Positions 1-5,820 of a DNA stretch of 7,176 bases are shown here, in pieces; position 1 is the stretch's first letter, and the number at the start of each line of letters is the position of its first letter. The translations under genes were made by a program, and so were the position numbers. Below the pieces are notes generated by a model, which saw nothing but the letters and a program-made list of their open reading frames with translations, was not told the DNA's origin and searched no databases. This DNA is from Terriglobia bacterium. Lineage in GTDB: Bacteria > Acidobacteriota > Terriglobia > UBA7540. The stretch covers positions 1-7,176 of the forward strand of contig JASHYZ010000141.1 of assembly GCA_030042795.1 (NCBI GenBank), in the 5' to 3' direction.

Positions 1-510
1 CGCCACCGGGTTCCGCTGCTGGGCTACTTCGTTCGCATGGTCCGAGACCAGGCGCTGGCGGAGGATCTCACGCAGGAAGTGTTTCTGCGTGTCTACCAGG
101 CGCGAGAACGCTACCAGCCTGAGGCGCGCTTCACCACCTGGCTGTATCGGATTGCGACCAACCTCGCACTTAACGCCATTCGGGACCGGCGGTGCGAACC
201 GCTGACTTTGGTGGTCTCCGAAAGCGATGACGGTCAAGCGGCGCCGCTCGACCGTGTGGCGGACGGCCGCCCCACTGCGGAGCAGCAGATGCTGGAATCG
301 GACCGGGAACGAACCATTCGGGAAGCCATCGAATCACTTCCGGAGCGGCAACGGACAGCCGTGATTTTGCACAAATACCAAGAAGTCGATTATCGCCAAA
401 TCGCCCAGGTGCTGAAGGTTTCAGAGAGTGCCGTGAAGTCGCTTCTGTTTCGAGCTTATGAGAGCCTTCGCGTTCGTCTTGAGCCTTTGATGCAAGGAGG
501 CACTGTATGA
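1..510 (+). CDS. ECF-type RNA polymerase sigma factor (5' end outside window)
   Basis: This is an alternative sigma factor that would direct core RNA polymerase to a stress or envelope regulon. The open frame runs from base 1 with no start upstream of residue RHRVPLLGYF, so the gene begins left of the window; the ATG at 37 lies inside region 2 and is not the start. The 169 visible residues hold region 2 (AEDLTQEVFLRVYQ, then FTTWLYRIATNLALNAIRDR, the -10 recognition helix) and region 4 (LPERQRTAVILHKYQEVDY, then IAQVLKVSESAVKSLLFRA, a helix-turn-helix for the -35 element). Only some tens of N-terminal residues should be missing. Its stop overlaps the next start as ATGA, so it is translationally coupled to its anti-sigma factor. 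The family call is secure; the exact ECF group and target genes cannot be read from this sequence. Confidence 0.93.
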   Translation, partial: RHRVPLLGYFVRMVRDQALAEDLTQEVFLRVYQARERYQPEARFTTWLYRIATNLALNAIRDRRCEPLTLVVSESDDGQAAPLDRVADGRPTAEQQMLESDRERTIREAIESLPERQRTAVILHKYQEVDYRQIAQVLKVSESAVKSLLFRAYESLRVRLEPLMQGGTV

Positions 511-1046
511 AACACACATGCCCTAAGCCAGAAGATATTTTTGCTCTGTCGCAAGGAATCCTTGCTGGACGGGAAATGAAGATTGCCAAGTCTCATCTCG
601 AGAACTGCGCCGCTTGCCGGGATGTGTTGGAGCGCTACCGCCGGCTGGATTCGGTGCTGGATGGATGGGTGCCTGCCGTGGAGCCTTCACCCTGGTTTGA
701 TGCCCGGCTGCGCGTGGCTTTGGCCTCCGTGACGCCGGCGAGCGCGTCGCCGGACTTCAAAAGGTTGGGTTTTTCATGGGCTCGCTGGCTGGTGCTGTCA
801 GGTGTGACCGCATGCTTGCTGGCAGGAGCGGTGTTGACGCGTCACACTCTGCGCTTACATCGTCAGCCAAGTTCGGCCGCCGTGACCCAGGTGGCTCAAA
901 GCGAAAAACCGAACGCCGTGCAGTCCCAGGCGGCTCAGGAACTGAAGATGTATCAGAATCTTCCGGTGCTTGAAGATTACGACATGCTGGCGAATTTTGA
1001 CGTGATTTCGGAACTGCCCAAGGGGAACGGCAAAGTTGCGGACTAA
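507..1046 (+). CDS. Membrane-anchored zinc-finger (zf-HC2-like) anti-sigma factor
   Basis: This probably holds the upstream sigma factor at the membrane until an envelope signal arrives. The 179-residue protein has an N-terminal cytoplasmic domain with the H30-x3-C34-x2-C37 zinc signature of the ZAS/zf-HC2 family. One membrane segment lies at about residues 94-111 (WLVLSGVTACLLAGAVLT), followed by a periplasmic part of about 68 residues. The tail has the motif MYQNLPVLEDYDMLANFDVI, which I recall from acidobacterial homologues; I have not checked this by search. The ATG at 507 overlaps the sigma gene stop (ATGA), and AAGGAGG at 494-500 sits 6 bases upstream, so the start is firm. Its own 3' end overlaps the next gene by 11 bases. 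The anti-sigma role is inferred from the zinc motif and gene order. Confidence 0.88.
   Translation: MKHTCPKPEDIFALSQGILAGREMKIAKSHLENCAACRDVLERYRRLDSVLDGWVPAVEPSPWFDARLRVALASVTPASASPDFKRLGFSWARWLVLSGVTACLLAGAVLTRHTLRLHRQPSSAAVTQVAQSEKPNAVQSQAAQELKMYQNLPVLEDYDMLANFDVISELPKGNGKVAD
1020..1025 (+). promoter_or_regulatory. Ribosome binding site for the TTG start at 1036
   Basis: AAGGGG lies 10 bases before a TTG codon at 1036, inside the end of the anti-sigma gene. No ATG or GTG is available in frame ahead of the signal peptide, so this site supports the TTG start and translational coupling. Confidence 0.55.
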
Positions 1047-1824
1047 CGGACCGGTCATACCTGGCTGGCGGACGCGCCTGGCGGCGCGGGGCCGCCCGGA
1101 CACCATCCTCCGGCGAGGGCTTTGGCTTGCTTGGGCGCGGGTTGCCGGGCTGGTCGCGGCCTTGTTGCTTGCGGCGAGCTTCGCACCCGGCCAGCAGAGG
1201 CCAGCCGCTCACCAGGGCGACCTGCAGCCGGCAAAGCCAAATAGCCGGAAGAGCTCGCATCCCAATACGCCTTCTTTGGAAGAGCTTCGCCGTCTCCCTC
1301 CCGACCAGCAGGAGAAGGCTCTACAAAACAACAGATACTTTCAGAGCTTGTCTCCCGAGCGCCAAGAACATATTCGCGAACTACTGCGCAGCGGAGATTC
1401 ACACCCGCACGCGCCGGGTTTCTTCAGCCAACTCCGGGACCTGCCTCCGGACCAGCAGGAGAAGGTGCTTGAGAACGACGCTCGCTTTCAGAGCCTTCCT
1501 GAGGATCGTCAGCAGCAGATTCGGGAAAACCTGAAGCGCTGGAACAACGCCACGCCCGAGCAGCGCCAGATGCTGCGCGAGCGCGAGGCGATTGTTCAGG
1601 GTCTCTCGCCGGAACAGCGCGATCAGTTGCGCGAGGTCTTTCCACGCTGGCGCCAGCTTCCAGCAGACCGCCGGCAGGCCCTGATGCAGTCATTCCTCAA
1701 GATGCGCAACCTGCCGCCGGACCAGAGACAGAAGTTCCTGTCGAGTCCGGAAATTCAGCAGCATTTCTCGCCTGAGGAGCGAAGTATCCTCAGCGACCTC
1801 GGAAACCTTCTCCCCCAAAATTAG
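1036..1824 (+). CDS. Exported DUF3106-like protein with nine ~18-residue repeats
   Basis: The protein has 262 residues and unknown function. A basic N-region (ILRRGLWLAWAR) and a hydrophobic core at about 37-48 end in ASFA-PG, a plausible signal peptidase I site near residue 50, so the product should be periplasmic. After a Pro/Ser-rich linker, nine copies of an L-x-P-[DE]-[QR]-like motif begin at residues 87, 105, 136, 154, 173, 190, 208, 226 and 244, for example LPPDQQEK and LSPEQRDQ. The protein is Gln/Arg/Glu-rich and almost certainly helical. It fits the DUF3106 family as I remember it. The motif also recalls the LTxxQ motif of Spy/CpxP-type periplasmic chaperones and metal sensors. The start is TTG, with AAGGGG upstream, and overlaps the anti-sigma gene by 11 bases, so the three genes are one transcript. 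A role in signalling to the anti-sigma factor is inference. Confidence 0.8.
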   Translation: MRTNGPVIPGWRTRLAARGRPDTILRRGLWLAWARVAGLVAALLLAASFAPGQQRPAAHQGDLQPAKPNSRKSSHPNTPSLEELRRLPPDQQEKALQNNRYFQSLSPERQEHIRELLRSGDSHPHAPGFFSQLRDLPPDQQEKVLENDARFQSLPEDRQQQIRENLKRWNNATPEQRQMLREREAIVQGLSPEQRDQLREVFPRWRQLPADRRQALMQSFLKMRNLPPDQRQKFLSSPEIQQHFSPEERSILSDLGNLLPQN

Positions 1825-1850
1825 GCGCCTCAATGCGACGGGCGCGGAAG

Positions 1851-1883
1851 CGCGATACCCTCGCTTTGAGCGAGGGTATCGCG
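1851..1883. terminator. Perfect 15-bp hairpin between convergent genes
   Basis: CGCGATACCCTCGCT at 1851-1865 and its exact reverse complement at 1869-1883 enclose a 3-base loop, TTG. It lies 26 bases past the DUF3106 stop and 20 bases past the pal stop on the opposite strand, so it could end transcription from both sides. No T-tract follows on either strand, so it is not a textbook intrinsic terminator. The remainder of 1825-1903 shows nothing else. Confidence 0.7.
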
Positions 1884-1903
1884 ATCCAGGCCCGCTGCCT
1901 GCC

Positions 1904-2671
1904 TCACTTTAATGCCAAGTGATCGCGCCGGTTCTGCTGCCAGCAATCTTCCGTGTTCTCCGTGCACGTCAACCTGTCCTTGCCGTACGAAATGGTCGAA
2001 ATGGAACTCGCAGGAAGGCCCAGATTCACCAGGAAGTCCCGCGCGGCGTTGGCGCGGCGCTGGCCCAGGCCCAAGTTGTACTCCTCACTGCCGCGCTGAT
2101 CGCAGTTTCCCTCGACGTTGACCGCAACTCCCGGATGCTCTTTGAGGAGCGCGCCGTCAGTGGTGAGGATCTGCTGAGCATCCGGCCGCAAGTCCGCGGA
2201 GTCGTAGTCGAAGAGAATGTCCTTGACTTGGGAGGTCCAGGGCCCGCCAGCTCCCCCGCCCGCGATGTTCTCCTCGCTCACTGAAGGGGAAGGCGGCGCC
2301 GCGGGACTCACCGTGATGCGCGCGGTGCATGTCGCCGAGCCTCCAGGTCCGGTCGCGGTCAGAATGTACGTCGTCGACGCCTCGGGCGATGCGGTAGCTG
2401 AGCCTTCAGTGAGTTGCTTGCCGAGACCCGGATCAAGGGTCACATCCGTCGCGTTCTCCGAGGTCCAACTCAACGTCACGGACTTGCCTTGTTCCACCGC
2501 GGCCGGCTCGGCCGTCAGCTTGCAAACCGGAGGGCCGGGCGTGGCTGGCGGAGCCGCCTCGGGAGCCTGCGGAAGCGCCGTCGTGTTGGGAGGATTCTTA
2601 TGACACGCTGTCACAGCTAACCAGGAAGCTAACAGAACGAGGGTTGCAACAAGAACAGGTGATCTTCGCAT
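1904..2671 (-). CDS. pal: Pal-like peptidoglycan-associated lipoprotein with Ig-like domain
   Basis: This outer-membrane lipoprotein should tie the outer membrane to the cell wall. The chosen ATG at 2671 gives 255 residues and a compact lipoprotein signal, MRRSPVLVATLVLLASW followed by the lipobox V-T-A-C23. GGAG lies 5 bases upstream. An in-frame ATG at 2716 would add 15 residues with a poorer site. After a Pro/Ala-rich linker comes an Ig-like domain at about 55-121 (GKSVTLSWTSENATDV to TCTARITV), with two cysteines (C50, C115) that could pair. The OmpA/Pal domain at about 150-255 has ILFDYDSADLRP, VEGNCDQRGSEEYNLGL and QRRANAARDFL. D191 and R206 match the diaminopimelate-binding pair, and C236/C243 could form a disulfide. 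GNCDQRG replaces the usual GH(A/C)DERG. There is no tolB or ybgF neighbour; the gene seems to be transcribed alone. Another OmpA-family lipoprotein role remains possible. Confidence 0.88.
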   Translation of the reverse strand: MRRSPVLVATLVLLASWLAVTACHKNPPNTTALPQAPEAAPPATPGPPVCKLTAEPAAVEQGKSVTLSWTSENATDVTLDPGLGKQLTEGSATASPEASTTYILTATGPGGSATCTARITVSPAAPPSPSVSEENIAGGGAGGPWTSQVKDILFDYDSADLRPDAQQILTTDGALLKEHPGVAVNVEGNCDQRGSEEYNLGLGQRRANAARDFLVNLGLPASSISTISYGKDRLTCTENTEDCWQQNRRDHLALK

Positions 2672-2676
2672 CGACG

Positions 2677-2680
2677 CTCC
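2677..2680 (-). promoter_or_regulatory. Ribosome binding site deciding the pal start
   Basis: On the minus strand GGAG is followed by 5 bases (CGTCG) and then the ATG at 2671. This favours 2671 over the in-frame ATG at 2716, whose nearest purine-rich stretch (GAGGA) lies about 12 bases away. Confidence 0.6.
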
Positions 2681-2741
2681 AGTCCACAGGATGAAAGGTT
2701 TGCCCGGCGCCGTCATGCGCCCGGCGCTTCCTCAAGAGTCC

Positions 2742-2747
2742 ATTGTA
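2742..2747 (-). promoter_or_regulatory. Possible -10 element for pal
   Basis: The minus strand reads TACAAT here, five of six matches to TATAAT. It would place the transcript start near 2735, about 64 bases before the chosen ATG. No good -35 box lies 16-18 bases upstream, so this is only a candidate. Confidence 0.3.
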
Positions 2748-2865
2748 TTCCTACCCCTCTGAGTTGGATGCTCGCTGGGGTTGGACCGTCGAGGAAGACT
2801 CCCGGTTGCCGCGGTCAAATCAGTTGCCTGGATATCGCTGACGGCTCGTGGCCCTTTTTCCAGCC

Positions 2866-2886
2866 CGCCCCGGTCTCTCCGGGGCG
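2866..2886 (-). terminator. GC-rich hairpin just after polA
   Basis: CGCCCCGG and CCGGGGCG form a perfect 8-bp stem around a 5-base loop, starting 21 bases past the polA stop. On the minus strand it is followed by GGCTGGAAAAAGG rather than a T-tract, so it would be a tail-less terminator or an mRNA 3'-end stabiliser. Confidence 0.5.
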
Positions 2887-2907
2887 TAGGCTATTGTTTA
2901 GGCTCTG

Positions 2908-5574
2908 CTACTTTGCCTCGCGCCAGTTCTTGCCCACACCGAGGTCAACGCGCAATGGCACTTTCATGGGATACACGCCTTCCATCTCCTCACGCACCAC
3001 TTCCCTTGCAGCCTCAAGCTCAGATTCGGGCGCCTCAAACACCAGCTCATCATGCACGGTCAGGATCATGCGGGTGGCGAGTTGTTCGCGTGCCAGCCGG
3101 GCGTGCGCCTTCACCATGGCGAGCTTCAGCAGGTCAGCCGCAGTACCCTGCAGTGGCGTGTTCATGGCTTCGCGTTCGGCCCGATTGCGCGCCGGAACGT
3201 CGCGGCTGGAAATATCGGGAATGGGGCGGAGCCGCCCAAAGAGCGTCCGTACCTGTCCGGTGTGGCGCGCGCTTTCCACGGATCCTTCGATGTACTCCCG
3301 CACTTTCGCGTACCGTCTGAAGTACGCGTCGATGTACTGTTGCGCCTCGGTCCTGCTGGTTCCCGTGCGCGCCGCCAAGCCAAAGGCGCTGAGGCCGTAA
3401 ATCACGCCGTAGTTGATTGCTTTAGCCATGCGGCGATGCTCGTGCGTCTGCAATGCCGGGGGCACGCCAAAAATCTCCTGAGCCGTGCGCGCGTGAATAT
3501 CTTCGTCGCGGCTGAAAGCCTCAATCAACACGGGATCGCCTGACAAGTGAGCCAGTACGCGCAGCTCGATCTGCGAGTAGTCGGCGGAGATCAGCATCGA
3601 GCCCGCGTCGGTAACGAAGGCCGAGCGGATCAGCATGGCGAACTCGTCTCCGATGGGAATGTTCTGCAGATTCGGGTTTGAGGACGAAAGCCGGCCCGTC
3701 CGTGAACCCGCCTGGTTAAAGGTCGAGTGCAGCCGGCTGGTGGTGGGGTCAATGTAGCGCGGCAACGGATCGATGTAAGTGGATTTCAGCTTGGCACGCG
3801 TGCGGTATTCCCGAATCTTACGTGGCAGCTCATGGCGCTCGGCAAGTTCTTCGAGCACGGTCGCCACAGTTGAGTACTGGCCGCTCTTCTTCAGCTTCTT
3901 GCCGCCGGGCAACCGAAGCTTCTCGAACAGGACTTCGCCCAACTGCTTTGGCGAATCAATATCGAAGGCGCCGCCTGCAAGCTGGTAGATCTCGCGTGTC
4001 AGATCGGTGAGGTTTCGCTCAAACTCGCGCGACATCTGCGCCAAAATCTCAGGGTCGATGCGCACGCCGGCGGCTTCAACATCCACCAGGACGGTTGAAA
4101 GGGGCAACTCAATCTCGTCGTAGAGAGGCTTCAGCCCTTGCTGCACCACCTCCGGCAAGAGCAAACCCGCGAGCTCCCTCGTGAGCTCAGCGGCTTCACC
4201 GGGAGTCCCGGACGTCTTGCGTCCCAAGCGCCGCAAAGCCACCTCCGATAAGGCGTGGCTGGAGGCCAGCGGCTCCAGCACGTAGGCGTAGAGCAGCGTG
4301 TCGTGAGTGACCTGGTTTGCCTTCACGCCAGCCTTGCCAAGAAGCAAGGCTAGCAGTTTTGAGTTGTGGACTGACTTGGGCCGTCCAGGATCTTCAAACA
4401 GCGCCGCAGCCGCTGACAGCAACCTGGGATCGGTGCTGACAGGAATCAAGCCGCGCCGCGCCCCGTCTGTGATCGCGAGAGCACTGAGAGTGCCCGAGAA
4501 GCCTTCGTTACCCTCCACGCTGAAAGAGATCGCGAGTGGAGCCTGTTGGTCCAGCGTCTTGGTCCAGGCTTCGACGGCATCGGGAGTGCTAAGTTCCTGA
4601 TATTCCGGGCTGGCCGAGGCCACGGGTTCCGGTGCCTCTTCCAGGAACTCACGCATCAGGCTCGCAAACCCCAGTTCGCGGCACAAAGCTACCAATTCGC
4701 CAACGTCTGGCTCACGCGCGCGCAACTCGCTGGCGTTCACGTTCAGGGGGACGTCCGTGCGAATGGTGGCTAGCTCGCGGCTGAGCAACGCCTCGGCGCG
4801 AAAGTCGCGCAGCGCTTCACGATAACTCTGTCTTTCCACCTTTTCGTAGTTATCCAGCACAGCGTCAAGCGTTTCGAAACGACGCATGAGCTCGGTGGCG
4901 CCCTTAGGGCCAATATAGCTCCGCTTCTTCGCTCCCGGCGCTGGCGGCGGCTCTTTTCCGGGCAAAGGACGAGCGCCTGGGATGTTGTCGCTGGGGTCGC
5001 CGGTGAGCGCCAGCCAGTCCACCACCTGTTCCGGCTTCACACCGATGATTTCCTCCACCTTCGCGGTATCACAGAGAACCTCAGGCTGGTCAGCGCCGCG
5101 TGAAGGCTTGAGCACCTTGACGCCGTCCTCCACCAACTGAAACAGGTCCTCGTCAACCGAAACCAGCAAAACTTCGAATTCCTCTGCTTTACCTTGCTTC
5201 GCGAGCGTGCCCATAATATCGTCCGCCTCAAAGCCTTCGCGTTCGACGATCGGGAGGCCCATGGCCGCGCAAAAACGCCGCACGTACGGGAGTTGCAGGC
5301 TAAGGTCCTCGGGAAACTCCGGCCGGTTGGCCTTGTAAGTCTCGAAGAGCTTGTCGCGAAAGGTAGGAGCTGAAAGATCAAAGGCCACCGCCACGTGCTC
5401 GGGGCGATAATCCTTCAGCAGCTTTCGAAGCGTGCGCACAAAAATATAGGTCGCCTTGGTGGGGAGGCCACTTGGTGACACCAGAGCGGCTTGCATAGGC
5501 GCGAAGAACGACCGGAAGACTAAAGATAAGGCATCGACGAGAAACAGCTTTTCAGGGGCTGCTACACGAGCCAA
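2908..5574 (-). CDS. polA: DNA polymerase I
   Basis: This enzyme fills gaps and removes RNA primers in DNA repair and lagging-strand maturation. Its 888 residues are close to E. coli (928) and Taq (832). The 5'-nuclease domain, about 1-310, has its metal ligands: LVDA (D14), AFD (D66), EADD (116-119), DED (141-143) and GDPSDN (D193, D196). The H3TH loop after GDPSDNIPGA carries about 17 extra, proline-rich residues (202-220). The 3'-5' exonuclease region, about 325-480, has lost D355, D424 and D501 of E. coli (here S352, L408, about A461), so proofreading is probably absent. The polymerase domain is intact: DYSQIELR (665-672), R714-x3-K718-x2-NYG with Tyr722 where E. coli has Phe762, and VHDE (840-843). 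The start is TTG at 5574 with GGAGG 6 bases upstream. It is divergent from lpxC and followed by a hairpin, so probably monocistronic. Confidence 0.97.
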   Translation of the reverse strand: MARVAAPEKLFLVDALSLVFRSFFAPMQAALVSPSGLPTKATYIFVRTLRKLLKDYRPEHVAVAFDLSAPTFRDKLFETYKANRPEFPEDLSLQLPYVRRFCAAMGLPIVEREGFEADDIMGTLAKQGKAEEFEVLLVSVDEDLFQLVEDGVKVLKPSRGADQPEVLCDTAKVEEIIGVKPEQVVDWLALTGDPSDNIPGARPLPGKEPPPAPGAKKRSYIGPKGATELMRRFETLDAVLDNYEKVERQSYREALRDFRAEALLSRELATIRTDVPLNVNASELRAREPDVGELVALCRELGFASLMREFLEEAPEPVASASPEYQELSTPDAVEAWTKTLDQQAPLAISFSVEGNEGFSGTLSALAITDGARRGLIPVSTDPRLLSAAAALFEDPGRPKSVHNSKLLALLLGKAGVKANQVTHDTLLYAYVLEPLASSHALSEVALRRLGRKTSGTPGEAAELTRELAGLLLPEVVQQGLKPLYDEIELPLSTVLVDVEAAGVRIDPEILAQMSREFERNLTDLTREIYQLAGGAFDIDSPKQLGEVLFEKLRLPGGKKLKKSGQYSTVATVLEELAERHELPRKIREYRTRAKLKSTYIDPLPRYIDPTTSRLHSTFNQAGSRTGRLSSSNPNLQNIPIGDEFAMLIRSAFVTDAGSMLISADYSQIELRVLAHLSGDPVLIEAFSRDEDIHARTAQEIFGVPPALQTHEHRRMAKAINYGVIYGLSAFGLAARTGTSRTEAQQYIDAYFRRYAKVREYIEGSVESARHTGQVRTLFGRLRPIPDISSRDVPARNRAEREAMNTPLQGTAADLLKLAMVKAHARLAREQLATRMILTVHDELVFEAPESELEAAREVVREEMEGVYPMKVPLRVDLGVGKNWREAK

Positions 5575-5580
5575 CGGTGA

Positions 5581-5585
5581 CCTCC
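5581..5585 (-). promoter_or_regulatory. Ribosome binding site for the polA TTG start
   Basis: The minus strand reads GGAGG, then 6 bases, then TTG at 5574. The protein begins AR-VAAPEKLFLVDA, placing the catalytic D14 at the usual distance from the N-terminus, so the TTG start is well supported. Confidence 0.75.
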
Positions 5586-5811
5586 AGAATCAGAAAGCTT
5601 CGGACTATTCTAACCGATTCGCCGCCTTTGACCGTCGCCGCTACTATGTCCAAAACGGGCCTTCGTTCTTGGTCTCGGAGACGCAGATTGTGGCATTCGC
5701 GCCACACTTTGTACTCCGCCAGGAACTCGAATCAACCCGTATCACATTGTGAATTAATAGTTTACTTCCGCTTATGAATTTGGCACCATGACTGCACAAC
5801 GCATCTGAACT
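5586..5811. promoter_or_regulatory. Divergent polA / lpxC promoter region
   Basis: This non-coding stretch must drive polA leftward and lpxC rightward. For polA, TAGAAT on the minus strand at 5612-5607 is a five-of-six match to a -10 box, with no clear -35. For lpxC, the AT-richer part at 5742-5780 holds TTGTGA (5747-5752) and TTATGA (5772-5777), but their 19-base spacing is poor. A perfect inverted repeat, TCACA-T-TGTGA, lies at 5742-5752, and a smaller one, GTCTC-G-GAGAC, at 5672-5682. None of these is conclusive alone. Confidence 0.4.
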
Positions 5812-5816
5812 GGAGG
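5812..5816 (+). promoter_or_regulatory. Ribosome binding site for the lpxC TTG start
   Basis: GGAGG lies 4 bases before TTG at 5821. The spacing is short, but the resulting N-terminus (QYQHTITAPVRVAGIGLHTG) aligns with the start of known LpxC proteins, and no other start fits. Confidence 0.65.
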
Positions 5817-5820
5817 ACGT

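Noticed and set aside
757..1260. Minus-strand open frame of 167 codons opposite the anti-sigma and DUF3106-like genes
   Set aside because: It overlaps two well-supported genes and its Arg/Pro/Ser-rich product resembles no protein; it is a shadow of GC-rich coding.
2672..2716. Longer pal start at ATG 2716
   Set aside because: It adds 15 residues ahead of a complete lipoprotein signal and has a worse-spaced ribosome site than the ATG at 2671.
2768..3400. Plus-strand open frame of 210 codons opposite the 3' end of polA
   Set aside because: It covers the antisense of the invariant polymerase motif C and O-helix; the Ser/Arg/Cys-rich translation looks like a shadow.
4244..4251. TCCGATAA inside polA, resembling a sigma-28 -10 element
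   Set aside because: The bases 11 upstream (CAAGCGCC) do not match the -35 consensus and the site lies within conserved coding sequence.
5628..5656. TTGACC as a -35 box for rightward transcription to lpxC
   Set aside because: No -10-like hexamer occurs 16-18 bases downstream (CAAAAC is found).
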